Shown here: positions 54,047 to 64,000 of the stretch, piece by piece | Layout: the number at the start of each line of letters is the position of its first letter | How positions within the stretch are numbered: position 1 is the stretch's first letter | From: Zygnema cylindricum | Lineage: Eukaryota > Streptophyta > Zygnematophyceae > Zygnematales > Zygnemataceae | Reading direction: 5' to 3' | DNA: 64,000 nt | Assembly: GCA_037447655.1 (NCBI GenBank) | Contig: JBBHKE010002064.1 | Coordinates: 1-64,000 of the forward strand | Position numbers and translations under genes: made by a program | Notes under the pieces: generated by a model | What the model was told of the DNA's origin: nothing | The model's database searches: none | Seen by the model: the letters and a program-made list of their open reading frames with translations, nothing else

Positions 54047-55568
54047 ACTGATAGGAGCCGAACGGAAAGATATCTAGAATGACCCCGATTCCATACAATC
54101 CATCCAGCACGGATCTCCTCTTTCCTACTTGGCTGGAGTTCAATTGTCCCGTGTGCAGACCCGGATGGTGGCTTATGACTGGGACAAAGGTATTCTCCCC
54201 TAGAAATGGGCTGACGGAACAAGGAAAGTGGTTCCTCCCCCTGCAGATCGGGAAACTATGATCACCCATCTCCATCAGCAATGTGGGCACTTCGGGCAGA
54301 AAAGGACCACTTCTATGGTCATAGGATCTTATTGGTGGCACGGGGTGCGGACCCAAGTCAACCGAATTGTGCAGACTTACTCTTCTTCGATCTAGTTAAA
54401 GAAGCTCTTTATAAAAAGGGCGGAACCCAGCTTCACTCTCTTCCCATCCGGAGGATGTTTTATCAATGGTATCTAGATCTTTCGGGGCCTCTTCTGAGTA
54501 GCACATGGGGGAAACGCTTCGTGTTGGTCATGATCGAACATTTTTCCAAATGGATTGAGTTGGTGGTGTTGCCCCGAAAGGAGTACAAGGCAATTGCAGA
54601 CGCCTTTTTGCCATGGGTGTTATCACAATTTGGGGCGCGAGCAGAGGTTTTAACTGGTCAAGGCTCGGAATTTGCCGGAGAATTTTCCAACCTCGTGGAA
54701 AAATGCCTCATCTACCATCTACTGACTAGCTGTGACCACCCATAAGCAGATTGTTTGGCCAAAAGATGCGTATAGACAGTGAAGCGGTCAATACACAAAT
54801 ATGTGGTTGAAGAAGATTTGATTTAGTGGGACCGAAGGGAGCCTTAGATAGCCATGGGATACAGGTTCAGTAGGCAAGCTTCTCTCCACTCCTATAGCCC
54901 TTAGTTTATCTTATTTGGACAACATCCCATCCTGCCCGGCGCAGCATTGCCCCAGGCTGTGGTCCTCTCGAAGATGGATAGCCAGGGGATTGTCGAAAAA
55001 CTGATCGACAAGAGAGTTAAAGTATTCCACCGAGATATGCCTCTTGCCATGGGAAATTTACAGGCAGCTTAACACCGGTAATAGCTATAGTTTTCTCAAC
55101 ACCGGAGCGAAAATTATGTGCCACTACAATGGCGATTTATGCCCGAGGACTTTGTATATAGGTTGCACAGAAGAAAGACACGCTAGATATCTATGGCGGG
55201 CGAGAAATCTTGAAAGTGGTAGAAGTTTCTAACAAGGGAGTTTTTACCTTAGAGGGAAAGGATGTTGGGAAAATTAAAGAGAACCGAATAAATGTGGCCC
55301 CTTGCCATATCCGGGGATTAGAAGAGGAACCCACTTTCGACTTAACTTACTTTGCCGACCCTCCTTCATGTTCCTCAGCCTGTAATATGTCCTCATAGCT
55401 GGGTAACGTCTAGGTCAACGACCACTGTAGCCAGTGTTCGCATTGATCATGTCTTCCAGCCTCTTGAGAGCCATGCCCTCAACCCTCATTCACCTTGTTT
55501 TGCGGGTTTGCAAATGGGGCGGGTAATTATTTTATGTCTTAGTCACGATTGACTAAGAGGGGGGGAAA
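54047..55568 (+). pseudogene. Ty3/gypsy integrase remnant with C-terminal region
   Basis: Integrase zinc finger (HLHQQCGHFGQKRTTS, YWWHG), then the core in one open stretch (54281-54745): LHSLPIRRMFYQWYLDLSGP, FVLVMIEHFSKWIELV, LTGQGSEFAGEF. The usual catalytic Asp of TDxG is Gly-Gln in this copy. A frameshift and stops follow. At 55210-55398 the integrase tail reads VVEVSNKGVFTLEGKDVGKI. A purine tract AAGAGGGGGGGAAA at 55555-55568 looks like the polypurine tract. Confidence 0.85.
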
Positions 55569-57038
55569 TTGGGGTCTCAGTCCGATTACCAAAACCCACC
55601 CCTTTTTTCCGGCCAGATGGGGAAAGGAAGGGGGAGGAGGTATCCTTTCATTTTTCTATGCAAACAATTCCATTTCCTGTCCGATTATCTACTATGCTTT
55701 GTATGCATGTAAATGGGAGAAATAGGGGGGCAAAAATAGGCATGATCGTCATTATGGGAAGCATCCGCATTTGGGGGGCTATTTGTAGGACTCTGATGCA
55801 CAATATTTATGGCGGTGGGCCCTTCTCTTATGTTTCCCAGGCACGCTCGACAGCTGTCAAGCTCGTGTGCGTTTCTGGCACACCTTTATATTACTAATGA
55901 TTTCCGGGCCCTTTTTAACATGTCCGGTCATCAGAGTAAGGAGGAGTGAGTGCACTAAGCTGACCGAGATCCTTGTATTTATTAAATTGAGCAGAAAGCA
56001 GTTTATTTCGCACCTAACGGAGGCCGAACGACCAAGTTCTAACAACTCAAAGATTGTAATTCCGTTACATGGGACTACTTTCCACCAACCCTCGTGGGGG
56101 GTACATTGTGGATGGCCATGTAAATTTTCGGATTGTCGTCTAGATTGTGTTTTTAGCTGTCAATAGGAATTCATTTCAGGTTTAGCTGACTTTCGGTCCA
56201 TTAATTTCTTTAGGTCAAAGTATGGCACTTTCGTGTCACTTTTCAGTACTTTGTCTTATAATAGTGGAACAAATAATTACTTCCGGCCGAGGATCTAGCC
56301 GCATTCAAGAGCATAACTTTTTGCCTCGAGTGTAGTACGGATTATTTTGTCTTATGTCATTTCAGTTCACTTGCTTGCCACTCATTGGTTAATAGCATGG
56401 CTTTGATTATTGGACCTAAAATTGGACAAACTTTGATGTATAAGGCACTTGGGGCCAAAGGAGACAGGCTAGTTTTTCAGTAATGTCTCTTGAGAAAACC
56501 CTCAAAAATTATAGCAAACCTTCTTTGGAGAATCTTTGTTTTTTTTTTGACTTTATTGCCATCTTGGTTTTGGATCTGTCTTGTGTGGGAAATCACAGTT
56601 CCGGCGGGTAGTTGGCACTATGTTTTCTTTGGGTGATTTTTGGACTTATTGGCTGTTGGAAACTGATAAGAGTCCGGTCGGTCCCGAGTTGCGGATACTG
56701 AGGGGTGAAGTAGGATCATACATATTTACGATACCATAGGGATAGGTGTCGCCTTTTCTCATTGTCATCGTTGATTTCCAGGGTATGTTGAGCTTGCTTC
56801 GCCATATTTCATATATTCTATCTTTTATTCTATTTTTTGGGGCAAGTTGATATTTGTTAAATTTGAAAAGGCCAATTATATTTCTTTCTATATTTCTACA
56901 AGGTGGTTCATTTGTATCTTCGTTTGTAGTTACCTTCTTGTTTAGGCGTGACCTTGGCGGAGTAGACTACAAACCCCTTTTGATAAAAAAAATGGGTTTT
57001 GAGGGAACAAGTGTTAAAGACTTTCAGTGGAATAAGCA
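55569..57038 (+). mobile_element. Probable gypsy LTR (~1.47 kb)
   Basis: It starts TTGGGGTCTCAG right after the purine tract. Its first ~283 bases recur at 57039. Its later part (56190-57000) recurs inverted at 58090-59000. No coding content. The LTR ends are not of a clean TG..CA form, so borders are approximate. Confidence 0.6.
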
Positions 57039-57321
57039 ATTGGGGTCTCACCCCGATTACCAAAATCCACCCCTTTTTTTTGGCCAGATGGGGAAAGGAA
57101 GGGGGAGAGGGTATCCTTTCAGTTTTCCATGCATTCATTTCCATTTCCTGTCCGATTATCTCCTATGCTTTGCATGCATGTCTACGGGAGAAATAGGGGG
57201 GCAGAAATAGGCATGATCATCATTATGGGAAACATCCGCATTTAGGGGTTATTTGTTAGACTCCAATGCAAACTATTTTTGGCGGTGGGCCCTTCTCTTA
57301 TGTTTCCCATGCACGCTCGAC
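57039..57321 (+). repeat. Second direct copy of the gypsy LTR start
   Basis: Matches 55568-55851 (TTGGGGTCTCA, GGCCAGATGGGGAAAGGAAG, GGCGGTGGGCCCTTCTCTTA) with scattered substitutions, then breaks off after GCACGCTCGAC. Confidence 0.85.
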
Positions 57322-58089
57322 ATCAAATCTTTTCCCCCTCCAGAGCTCCTGGGAACTTTGCTTGGTGGTTCCTTCCCGGTTACGAGAAGTAGTCCGACCC
57401 AAGGACAGCCTGTTGGTAACTATGTCCTGGGATTGAGCGGCCAGAGGACGTAAAGTTGGACCCCCCCAATGTCGGTCGGTGCGGACTGAGGAGAATTGCT
57501 TTCTCAATATCTACTCAAAATCTCCACTACCCCTCCTACCGGCTTGACTACCCGGGCTCGATTGATCCGCGCTACCCTCTAAACGAACTCTTTCACCTTC
57601 AACTCGTGTAAATTCTAAAGGAACATTAGCTCTTTCTGATTCGGCTTACGAGGATCTACCAAAATCTCAAGGTCTATCGAGATCTCAAGCTTAGGAACCT
57701 TAGACCTAGTATCAAACCCAACTTCGGAGTAGTGTCCCGAAAATGGCTCCTTATGGGCCAACCCTTTTTGGCGAGCAGTAGGAGACGACTTCTTTCTTTC
57801 CTCGGCTTGATCCCTAGCGGCCTCGGCCAACGATGGGAACTCCTCAAGAGTTAGGCTAGGTGGATTGGCTGGAGAGGACGTCCCCACCGGTTCCTTAGCC
57901 GGAGAATAAAAAACAGACGCGACCGGGACGGATTCCTCGGACATTTGAGACTCGGGTTTCGGTGTTAGTACCTCGAGTCTATCTTGCTTTCTGGATCCGT
58001 TATGCGGAACCCCTTTTTCGTGAATCTCTCCTTCTCCCATGAAGTAATAAAGGCCCAAAGAGTATACCTATATGGTAACCCTAACTCCT
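57322..58089 (-). pseudogene. Gag-like Pro/Ser/Glu-rich open frame of a gypsy-type element
   Basis: A 147-codon minus-strand frame (57615-58058) with blocks such as SLTLEEFPSLAEAARDQAEE. The composition fits a retroelement gag, but there is no zinc knuckle and I cannot assign a family. It lies just downstream (on its own strand) of an LTR-like block, the position of gag. Confidence 0.4.
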
Positions 58090-59010
58090 CCATAGAAGAT
58101 GAGGTTATCTAAATTGAAGCTATGATCCCCTCTAGGCTGAAGGAGACAATGGTTGTTTTAGTATTGTGATGTTCTGTTGGAAGTCTAACAAAGATTCCCT
58201 CAAAACCCACTGTTTTGGTCCAAAAGATTATAGTAGCCAACCTTGGCTGAAACACTGTACAAACCCAAAAAGGACTACCAAAGAGAGAACAAAGGAAATT
58301 CCACGCACAATAACAGAAAAATAAAAGAATAATAAGTTGTTTCAAAATTAACAATATCACATTGCCCTAGAAAAATAGAGATAAAGATAGGATTCAGAAT
58401 AATACCAAGCGAGCTCAACATATCCCCAAAAGGAACGCTGACAACAAGAGGAGGCAAAATCTCTCTTAAAGACACCGAAACAGGTAATGTTCTCCCTAAC
58501 TCCTCGGTTTTTTGCACCCCGGAACCTGCAAAACCCCTCTGGGTATCAAATAGCCACAAGTCCCAAATCGCCCAAAAAGGAAAGATAGAGCGAACTACCC
58601 AACTGGACTACGATTTCTAAAAAGGACAAATGCAAACCAAGATGGCAGTAGGGTCACAATCATATAACAAACAAAGGTTCTCCACAAAAAGTTTGCTAGA
58701 ATTTTGTAAGGGTTTTCTCAAGAGACAGTATTGAAACAACAACTTGTCTCCTTCGGCCTGAAGTGCCTTATACAAAAGAGTTTGTCCAGTTTTGGATCCA
58801 AAAGGTCAACGCAACGCAAGGATCCAATGAGCAAAGAGCAATTGCTATCAAAATTACATAGGACAAATAAGCTCGTACCACACTTATGGAAAAAATTCTA
58901 TTTCAGACTACGGCTAAATTCGGAACTGAGAGTCCAAATTGGATCCACTAATGTACCAAAAGTTTTGAAATGGCGGTGAAACACCAAACTTTGACCTAGG
59001 GTCATGAATG
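58090..59010 (-). mobile_element. Inverted partial gypsy LTR
   Basis: Reverse-complement similarity to 56190-57000: shared AATTGGACAAACT..TATAAGGCACTT, GTCTCTTGAGAAAACCCT, TGTTGAGCT.GCTT and TGGGTTTTGAGGGAA. Clear divergence between the two. Confidence 0.7.
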
Positions 59011-59344
59011 AACCAAAAGTCGGTTGGATCTGAACTAAAGTTTGACTGACGTCTAATAGCATAATCTAAATTGCAATTTAAAAAGTTACGTGCAAATCCA
59101 CAATGTACCCTCCGCTAGGATGTGGGAAATTGCTTCCAAGTCGCTAAACCGCAATTTGGGGAGTGGAATTACTTGGTCATCCGGCCTCCCTTAGGCATAA
59201 ACCAAAATGCGTCGCGCTCCGTGTGAAAAATCGAGGACTCGGGTCCGGTCTGTTAGGCGTTAACATCCGTACGCTGATGACTGTATGGGAAAAAGGGGTT
59301 CCGGCAATCTAGGATATATGTGGGTGTGCCGGAAAGGCACACGA
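59011..59344. other. Unassigned sequence between retroelement pieces
   Basis: No coding or repeat identity recognised, except GTGTGCCGGAAAGGCACACGAGC-like sequence near 59325, resembling TGTCAAGCTCGTGTGCG inverted at 55855. Confidence 0.5.
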
Positions 59345-59427
59345 GCTTGACAGTCCGCATTTTTTTTTTCTATTTTACTAATACATTTAGACCTAGAAAA
59401 TACCCTATAAATCTAGTAATTTCAACA
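59345..59427 (-). mobile_element. Short copia LTR remnant
   Basis: On the minus strand it begins TGTTGAAATTACTAGATTT, as in LTR4, and continues about 80 bases to AATGCGGACTG. Confidence 0.75.
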
Positions 59428-59435
59428 GGGAGTAA

Positions 59436-59588
59436 GTGGATTGTCCTTCGGATAGAAAGCCAATAGGATGCAAGTGGATATTTTAGTTGAAGCTCAATCC
59501 GACTATTAAGCGATACAAGGCCAGATTAGTGGCAAAGGGGTTAACATAATAGGAGGGAATCAATTATGAGGAGACCTTCGCTCCGGTT
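59436..59588 (+). pseudogene. Copia RT fragment, inverted relative to element C
   Basis: Plus-strand remains of the same RT region as the minus-strand element C beside it: KPIG.K.., TIKRYKARLVAKG, EGIN.YEETFAPVV, with stops. It meets the minus-strand copy head-to-head at about 59588. Confidence 0.8.
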
Positions 59589-61181
59589 GTTAATGTCCAA
59601 AGCAGTCTTAATGTCCATCTGGTGTATTTCCATGTCTTCCGCTGCTACCAGACTGAGGAGAATCCTTACTGATGGGAACCTAACAACTGCAGCAAAGGTC
59701 TCCTCATAGTCAATCCCCTCCTTTTGGGTAAACACTTTCGCTACCAATCGAGCCTTATATCTCTGAATGGTATTATCTGGGTTCAGTTTTAGTTTAAATA
59801 CCCATTTACACCCAATAGGTTTTCTGTTTGGAGGACAATCCGTTAGCTCCCAAGTATTTGCTTCGATGATCGAAGCTAACTCATCATTTATGGCTCTTAT
59901 CCACCTTTCTTTCTCACAACTATTTACTGCCTCCCAGTAAGACTGAGGCTCATCTGGGTAAGATAGCTTAGTTACCTTATGAACGCCCTATTTTTTTTGT
60001 ATCTTTTTGTTGCTCTTTCTTCCTCCCTCAAACTTTGAAGCTGGAATGGGTGGAAGTCTTGGATTTCTCCTCACTGTCACATCGGCTCCCCTATCCATAG
60101 GAGCCGATTCTAGTCCCACTTCTTTTATCTCCGCGACGTCCCTAGGAGTATGTGAGATTTCTAATAAGTCTGCTGTATCTCCGATCTCCCCTGAATCTGC
60201 AATCAAAGTTTCATTCATGTCCTTTTCAGGAACGACCGAGATCTCCTCACTCTCGGACTCAAATCTGATTTTTATCTTCTTTGTGTATTTGAAAGGTCAA
60301 ATGACTTCCCTTCATCCATGACAACTAGGTGTTTGACCAGAATGATATCTTTCTTTGCTAATTCATAGACTATGTATCCTTTGACATCCTCATCATATCC
60401 CATAAAGTATCTTGGTTTTCCCTTAGCATCTAGTTTTCAGTTTTTCCTATCCGTGTCAAGACTGTAAACTTAGCTACTGAATACTTTAAGGTGTGAGATA
60501 TCTGGTTTCCTTCCAACCCATCTCTCATAAGGTGTCACTCCCTTTACATCTGAGGTAAGGACTCTATTCTTAATGTCATTGGCACAGTTCATTGTTTCTT
60601 CCCAAAATCACTTTCCTATTTTCTTGTCGGCCAAGATACTGCATGCACTATCTCATAGTTTTCGATTCAACCTCTCAGCTACCAGATTTTGTTCCCGGTT
60701 ATATGGTACAATTTCCTGGTGCTCCACTCCCTCATCTCTCAGATATTCCTCAAATTGGTTAGAGGTATATTCCCCCCCATTATCACTCTTTATCCTCTTA
60801 ATGGGGGTTTCATGCAACTTCTCACTCCAGGCTTTATATTCTTTGAAGTAAGTTGATGCTTCAGACTTTTTTTTAGAAAGTAGACTCCAAAGTATCTAGA
60901 CCAGTCATCGGTTATTGTTATTATAAACCTCTTTCCTCTAACCGAAGGTACTTTGCAGGTCCCCAAATATATGTGTGGACCAAGTCTAATACTTTCTCAC
61001 CTCTATATGTGGCGGCTTTGGGAAAGGGAAGTCTGTGAACCTTACCCTTGATGGACGCCCCAATCGTCCACTCACTATCCCCCAAAACCTTTTTTCGCAT
61101 AGAGCTCCTATCATCATACTTTCCCAGTATATGAAGCCAGTTCCATTAAAGATTGGTACCCTAGAGGGTGGGCCCATAACC
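59589..61181 (-). pseudogene. Copia element C gag start, integrase and RT start (internally deleted)
   Basis: Gag begins MGPPSRVPIFNGTGFIYWES..LCEKRFWGIVSG (from 61177, or from MEVSEFQV at 61201). A deletion then joins it to the integrase at FPFPKPPHIEVRKY (cf. FPKAATYRGGKVLD). Integrase core and tail follow, then SAPMDRGADVTVRRNPRLPP and RT up to MEIHQMDIKTA. Multiple frameshifts. Most of gag, the protease and the later pol are absent. Confidence 0.88.
61167..61181 (-). promoter_or_regulatory. Half-tRNA-iMet primer-binding site, element C
   Basis: GGTTATGGGCCCACC starts the base after the LTR terminal CA. All 15 bases complement GGUGGGCCCAUAACC, the anticodon arm of plant initiator tRNA-Met as I know it. 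The usual 3'-end site (TGGTATCAGAGC) is absent. Confidence 0.85.
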
Positions 61182-62245
61182 TGAAACTCTGAGACCTCCA
61201 TAAGTCCTCAGAGTGGACAGCTTCCAAGAAGCCTCTAGGATAATCCTGACCCCTTTGTGTTTAAGCAAAAATAACTGCCACCTGGCAGACAAAAACTCTG
61301 ACCAACTTCACCCCTGTGAAGACAAGACTCCCCTGAGTCGATAGCAAAAAGAATCTCTGAATTTGCTCCCCTGAGCAGTAAGTTATGGAGGGTCAAAGTT
61401 GACCTTTTTTACAGAAGCTCTCTGGGAGAGAGGGTCTTATCTACCAATTTTTCTAAGTCCTATCTCTCTGTAAAACTCTATCTACTGGTGTACGGCACCA
61501 ATCATATTACACTCTCATACACAAAAGTACTGCTGTCAATGTACTTTATGTACGGATATTGTACGACATAGCCTAAATGTTGACACATGTCATATCCGGA
61601 TTCGGTCAGTAATCCCCAAAGATGCCGCGATCCAACCTAATCCTGCCATGTGTCATCCGATATGTCAATGACTAAAAACCCTTGAGAATATCTTGCGCGA
61701 TCTCGGCTTTATTTTCGACCGTTCGATTGAATGCAAATTTCAATTGTAGCCGTCATAAATGCTTGTGTTGTATTTGTTTCGTAAAAGAAACAAAAATGCG
61801 CGTTACTCGTTTCTTATCCATACCGAAATTCGTACTTTTACACAACTAGATCAATGTATCCGTAAAGATGCGTCGTTAAATGAATTTTCCTACATGGCAA
61901 CATTGAAATAAATATCAAACCTATTAGCATATATCTTTCTGCTTATACTTAACGAATAAGACTAACGGCTACCGGCGTTTTAACGGTCGGCAGGTACAAG
62001 GATCAAATCCAGGTTCTGACATACTCCTTTTAGCAAATAAACCTACCTATCTGTAAATCAACTAATGTGTTTCCTGTAAACCTCTAGATATTCTAGATAG
62101 CCATGGCTCTAGCTTCCTCTCCAACTTCTCAATGACTGCAACAAGTGTGGGAATTGGAGAGAGAAGTTAGAGGAAGACTGCCTCGGCTTCTTTCTATATT
62201 CCAATTTAGACCTAGAAAATAATAAAAGAACCATGGATTTCTACA
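61182..62245 (-). mobile_element. Copia LTR (LTR6) shared between elements D and C
   Basis: 1,064 bases, TGTAGAAATCCATGG to GAGGTCTCAGAGTTTCA on the minus strand. On one side stands element D's purine tract AAAATAAGGGGAG (3'-LTR context); on the other, the primer site and gag of element C (5'-LTR context). Confidence 0.88.
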
Positions 62246-64000
62246 CTCCCCTTATTTTCTAGTCAATCTTTAATTTCAGACCACACTTCTCCTTGCGAAA
62301 AGTTAGCTTAGGGGAAGGCACAGGTTTGGTCATCATATTTGCTACCATCTCTCTATCTAGTCGGTACTCTAAATTGATTATTTTTATTTTTTCTTTCTCT
62401 CTAACAAAGCTGAGTCTAATGTCCATGTGTTTAGCTTTAAAATGATGTTTAGGATTGGCATAAATAGCGATTGCTGCCTGATTATCACAAAATATTTTAT
62501 GCACACCACTCTTAAGGTGACCAAGCTCACCAAGCAAAGACTTTACCCACATCAATTTTTTTATAGCAGAGCAAGAGGCCATATACTCAGCCTCCATGGT
62601 GGACTGAGCAATAACCTTTTGTTGTTTGCTACTCCAACAACAAGCCCCATCATCGACAAATAATACATATCTAGAAGTATATTTCCTAATCGGAGCATCA
62701 CCATAATTGGCATCACTCCAAGTGGTGATGTCAGTATTCTCCCCACCCAAATGCAACCATATATCCCTAGTTCTTATCAAATATCTGAGAACTCTCTTAG
62801 CTGCCTCCCAATCTTTTTTAGTGGAAGCATTTAGACTTCTACTCAGTACTCCTACAGCTGCAACTAAATCTGGCTAGGTACAATTCATAAAATAGATTAG
62901 GCTTCCCACTACTTGCTTGTAAGGAATAGTTTGCATAAACTTCTATTCTTCAGGACTTAATTCCTCGTCTAAGACTATGACTCCTTATTCCTCACTCCCC
63001 TCACTTCCCTTCTTTAACTCCATTGGAGTTGTACAACTATTAGCTTTATCCATCTGAAATTTTTCCAGCATGTTCCATATTGCTTTCTTTTGAGTCAATC
63101 TTATAATTTTTCTTTCTCGGTCTCTTTTTACTTGAATTCCCAAAATATATTTTGCTTCCCCTGTATCCTTCATTTCAAATCTCCCCTTAAAATCGGTTTT
63201 CAATTTATTTATTTTTCCATTGATTTACTTAAAACAAGTAAATCATCAACATAAATTGCAATAAATATAAAACCTTCCTCATATTCAAAAACATAGATTG
63301 AGTGATCTGAGCTGATCCGGATATATCCGAGACTGGTAAGAAACTCATCAAGTTTCTTATTCCATTGTCGAGGCGCCTTTTTCAAACCGTAAAGAGATTT
63401 AATCAGCCGGCATACCTTACTCTCCTCTTTTTTCTCCACTAATCCTTGGGGTTGTCGCATGTAGATCTCCTCTTCCAATTCTCCATGCAAAATGGCTATC
63501 TTGATGTCCATCTGGTGCACCTCCATGTCTTTCGCTGCTGCTAGACTGAGAAGTATGCAGACGGAGGGAAATTTGACGACCGGGGCAAAGGTTTCTTCGT
63601 AGTCAATTCCTTCTTTCTATGTGAATCCTTTCGCCACTAATTGGGCTTTCTTACGCTCAATGGTGTTATCTGGGTTCAGTTTTAATTTGAAAACCCACTT
63701 ACAACCAATTGGTTTTTGGTTAGGTGGACAGTCCACCAGCTCCCAAGTATCGGCTGCCATAATTGAGGCCATCTCCTCATAGATGTCTAACTTCCACCAG
63801 TTCCTTTCTGGACAAGTCTTCGCCTCTCTATAAGTTTGAGGTTCATCTTGATGAGATAGTTTTGTTACCTTATTATTAACATGTTTTTCTTGCAATCTTT
63901 TGCTACTTCTCCTTCCCTCGTAAAAATCTATGGCCGAAATAGATGGTTCTCGTGGGTTTTTTCGAATACTCTCGGCTTCTCCCCTATCCCTTGATTCCGA
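62246..64000 (-). pseudogene. Copia element D pol (RT and RNase H), continues beyond the window
   Basis: On the minus strand: WELVDCPPNQKPIGCKWVFK, MEVHQMDIKIAILHGELEEE, RT catalytic FIAIYVDDLLVLSK (YVDD intact), EAKYILGIQVKRDRE, then RNase H WSDANYGDAPIRK, QSTMEAEYMASCSAIKKLMW, FCDNQAAIAIYANPKHHFK, and the end LTFRKEKCGLKLKID. A few stops and frameshifts (near 62860-63000 and 63235) show it is dead, but it is the best-preserved RT in the window. Confidence 0.93.

Noticed and set aside
57615-58058. Host gene candidate (147 codons, Pro/Ser/Glu-rich)
   Set aside because: It is bounded by retroelement LTR pieces and has gag-like composition, so it was listed as element debris, not a host gene.

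Overview
The window is nuclear DNA of a green-lineage eukaryote (streptophyte). The evidence is a class XI (plant-type) myosin, a pentatricopeptide-SMR protein with a likely organelle-targeting leader, a plant-type WW-domain DEAD-box helicase, intron-rich genes with GT..AG junctions, and Ty1/copia and Ty3/gypsy retrotransposons. Long (CTCCCT)n-type repeats, a 125-base poly-G run and many small TA-flanked inverted-repeat elements suggest a large, repeat-rich genome. A streptophyte alga or early land plant is possible, but the sequence alone does not settle this.

Layout. About 0.2-36 kb is the gene half, with five genes reconstructed exon by exon: the 5' part of a class XI myosin (minus, 188-3516), a NOL8-like nucleolar RRM protein (plus, 6203-12386), a PPR-SMR protein (plus, 15018-18932), a WW/DEAD-box RNA helicase (minus, 21698-29595) and a DUF1365 protein (plus, 31566-35625). 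They are neighbours, not an operon. The PPR and helicase genes converge, and the helicase and DUF1365 genes diverge from a shared 2-kb upstream region. Introns and spacers hold most of the microsatellites and minisatellites.

About 36-42.6 kb has no gene that I can recognise. It holds the poly-G run and a dense block of nested DNA transposons: TA-flanked miniature elements with CACCGCGAATCG-like tips, a truncated hAT-like element, and a 1.7-kb element with ~300-bp inverted arms. Several insertions can be proved because an uninserted duplicate of the target lies next to them.

About 42.6-64 kb is a graveyard of one copia family (four degraded internal regions, A-D, and at least seven LTRs or LTR pieces) mixed with gypsy fragments. 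The most notable signal is here. Right after the LTR 3' end, two copia copies carry a primer-binding site matching the anticodon region of initiator tRNA-Met, not its 3' end (half-tRNA priming). The gag reading frame runs through this site and begins either in it or 21 bases inside the LTR. The same LTRs carry an antisense tRNA-like block with a B-box match.
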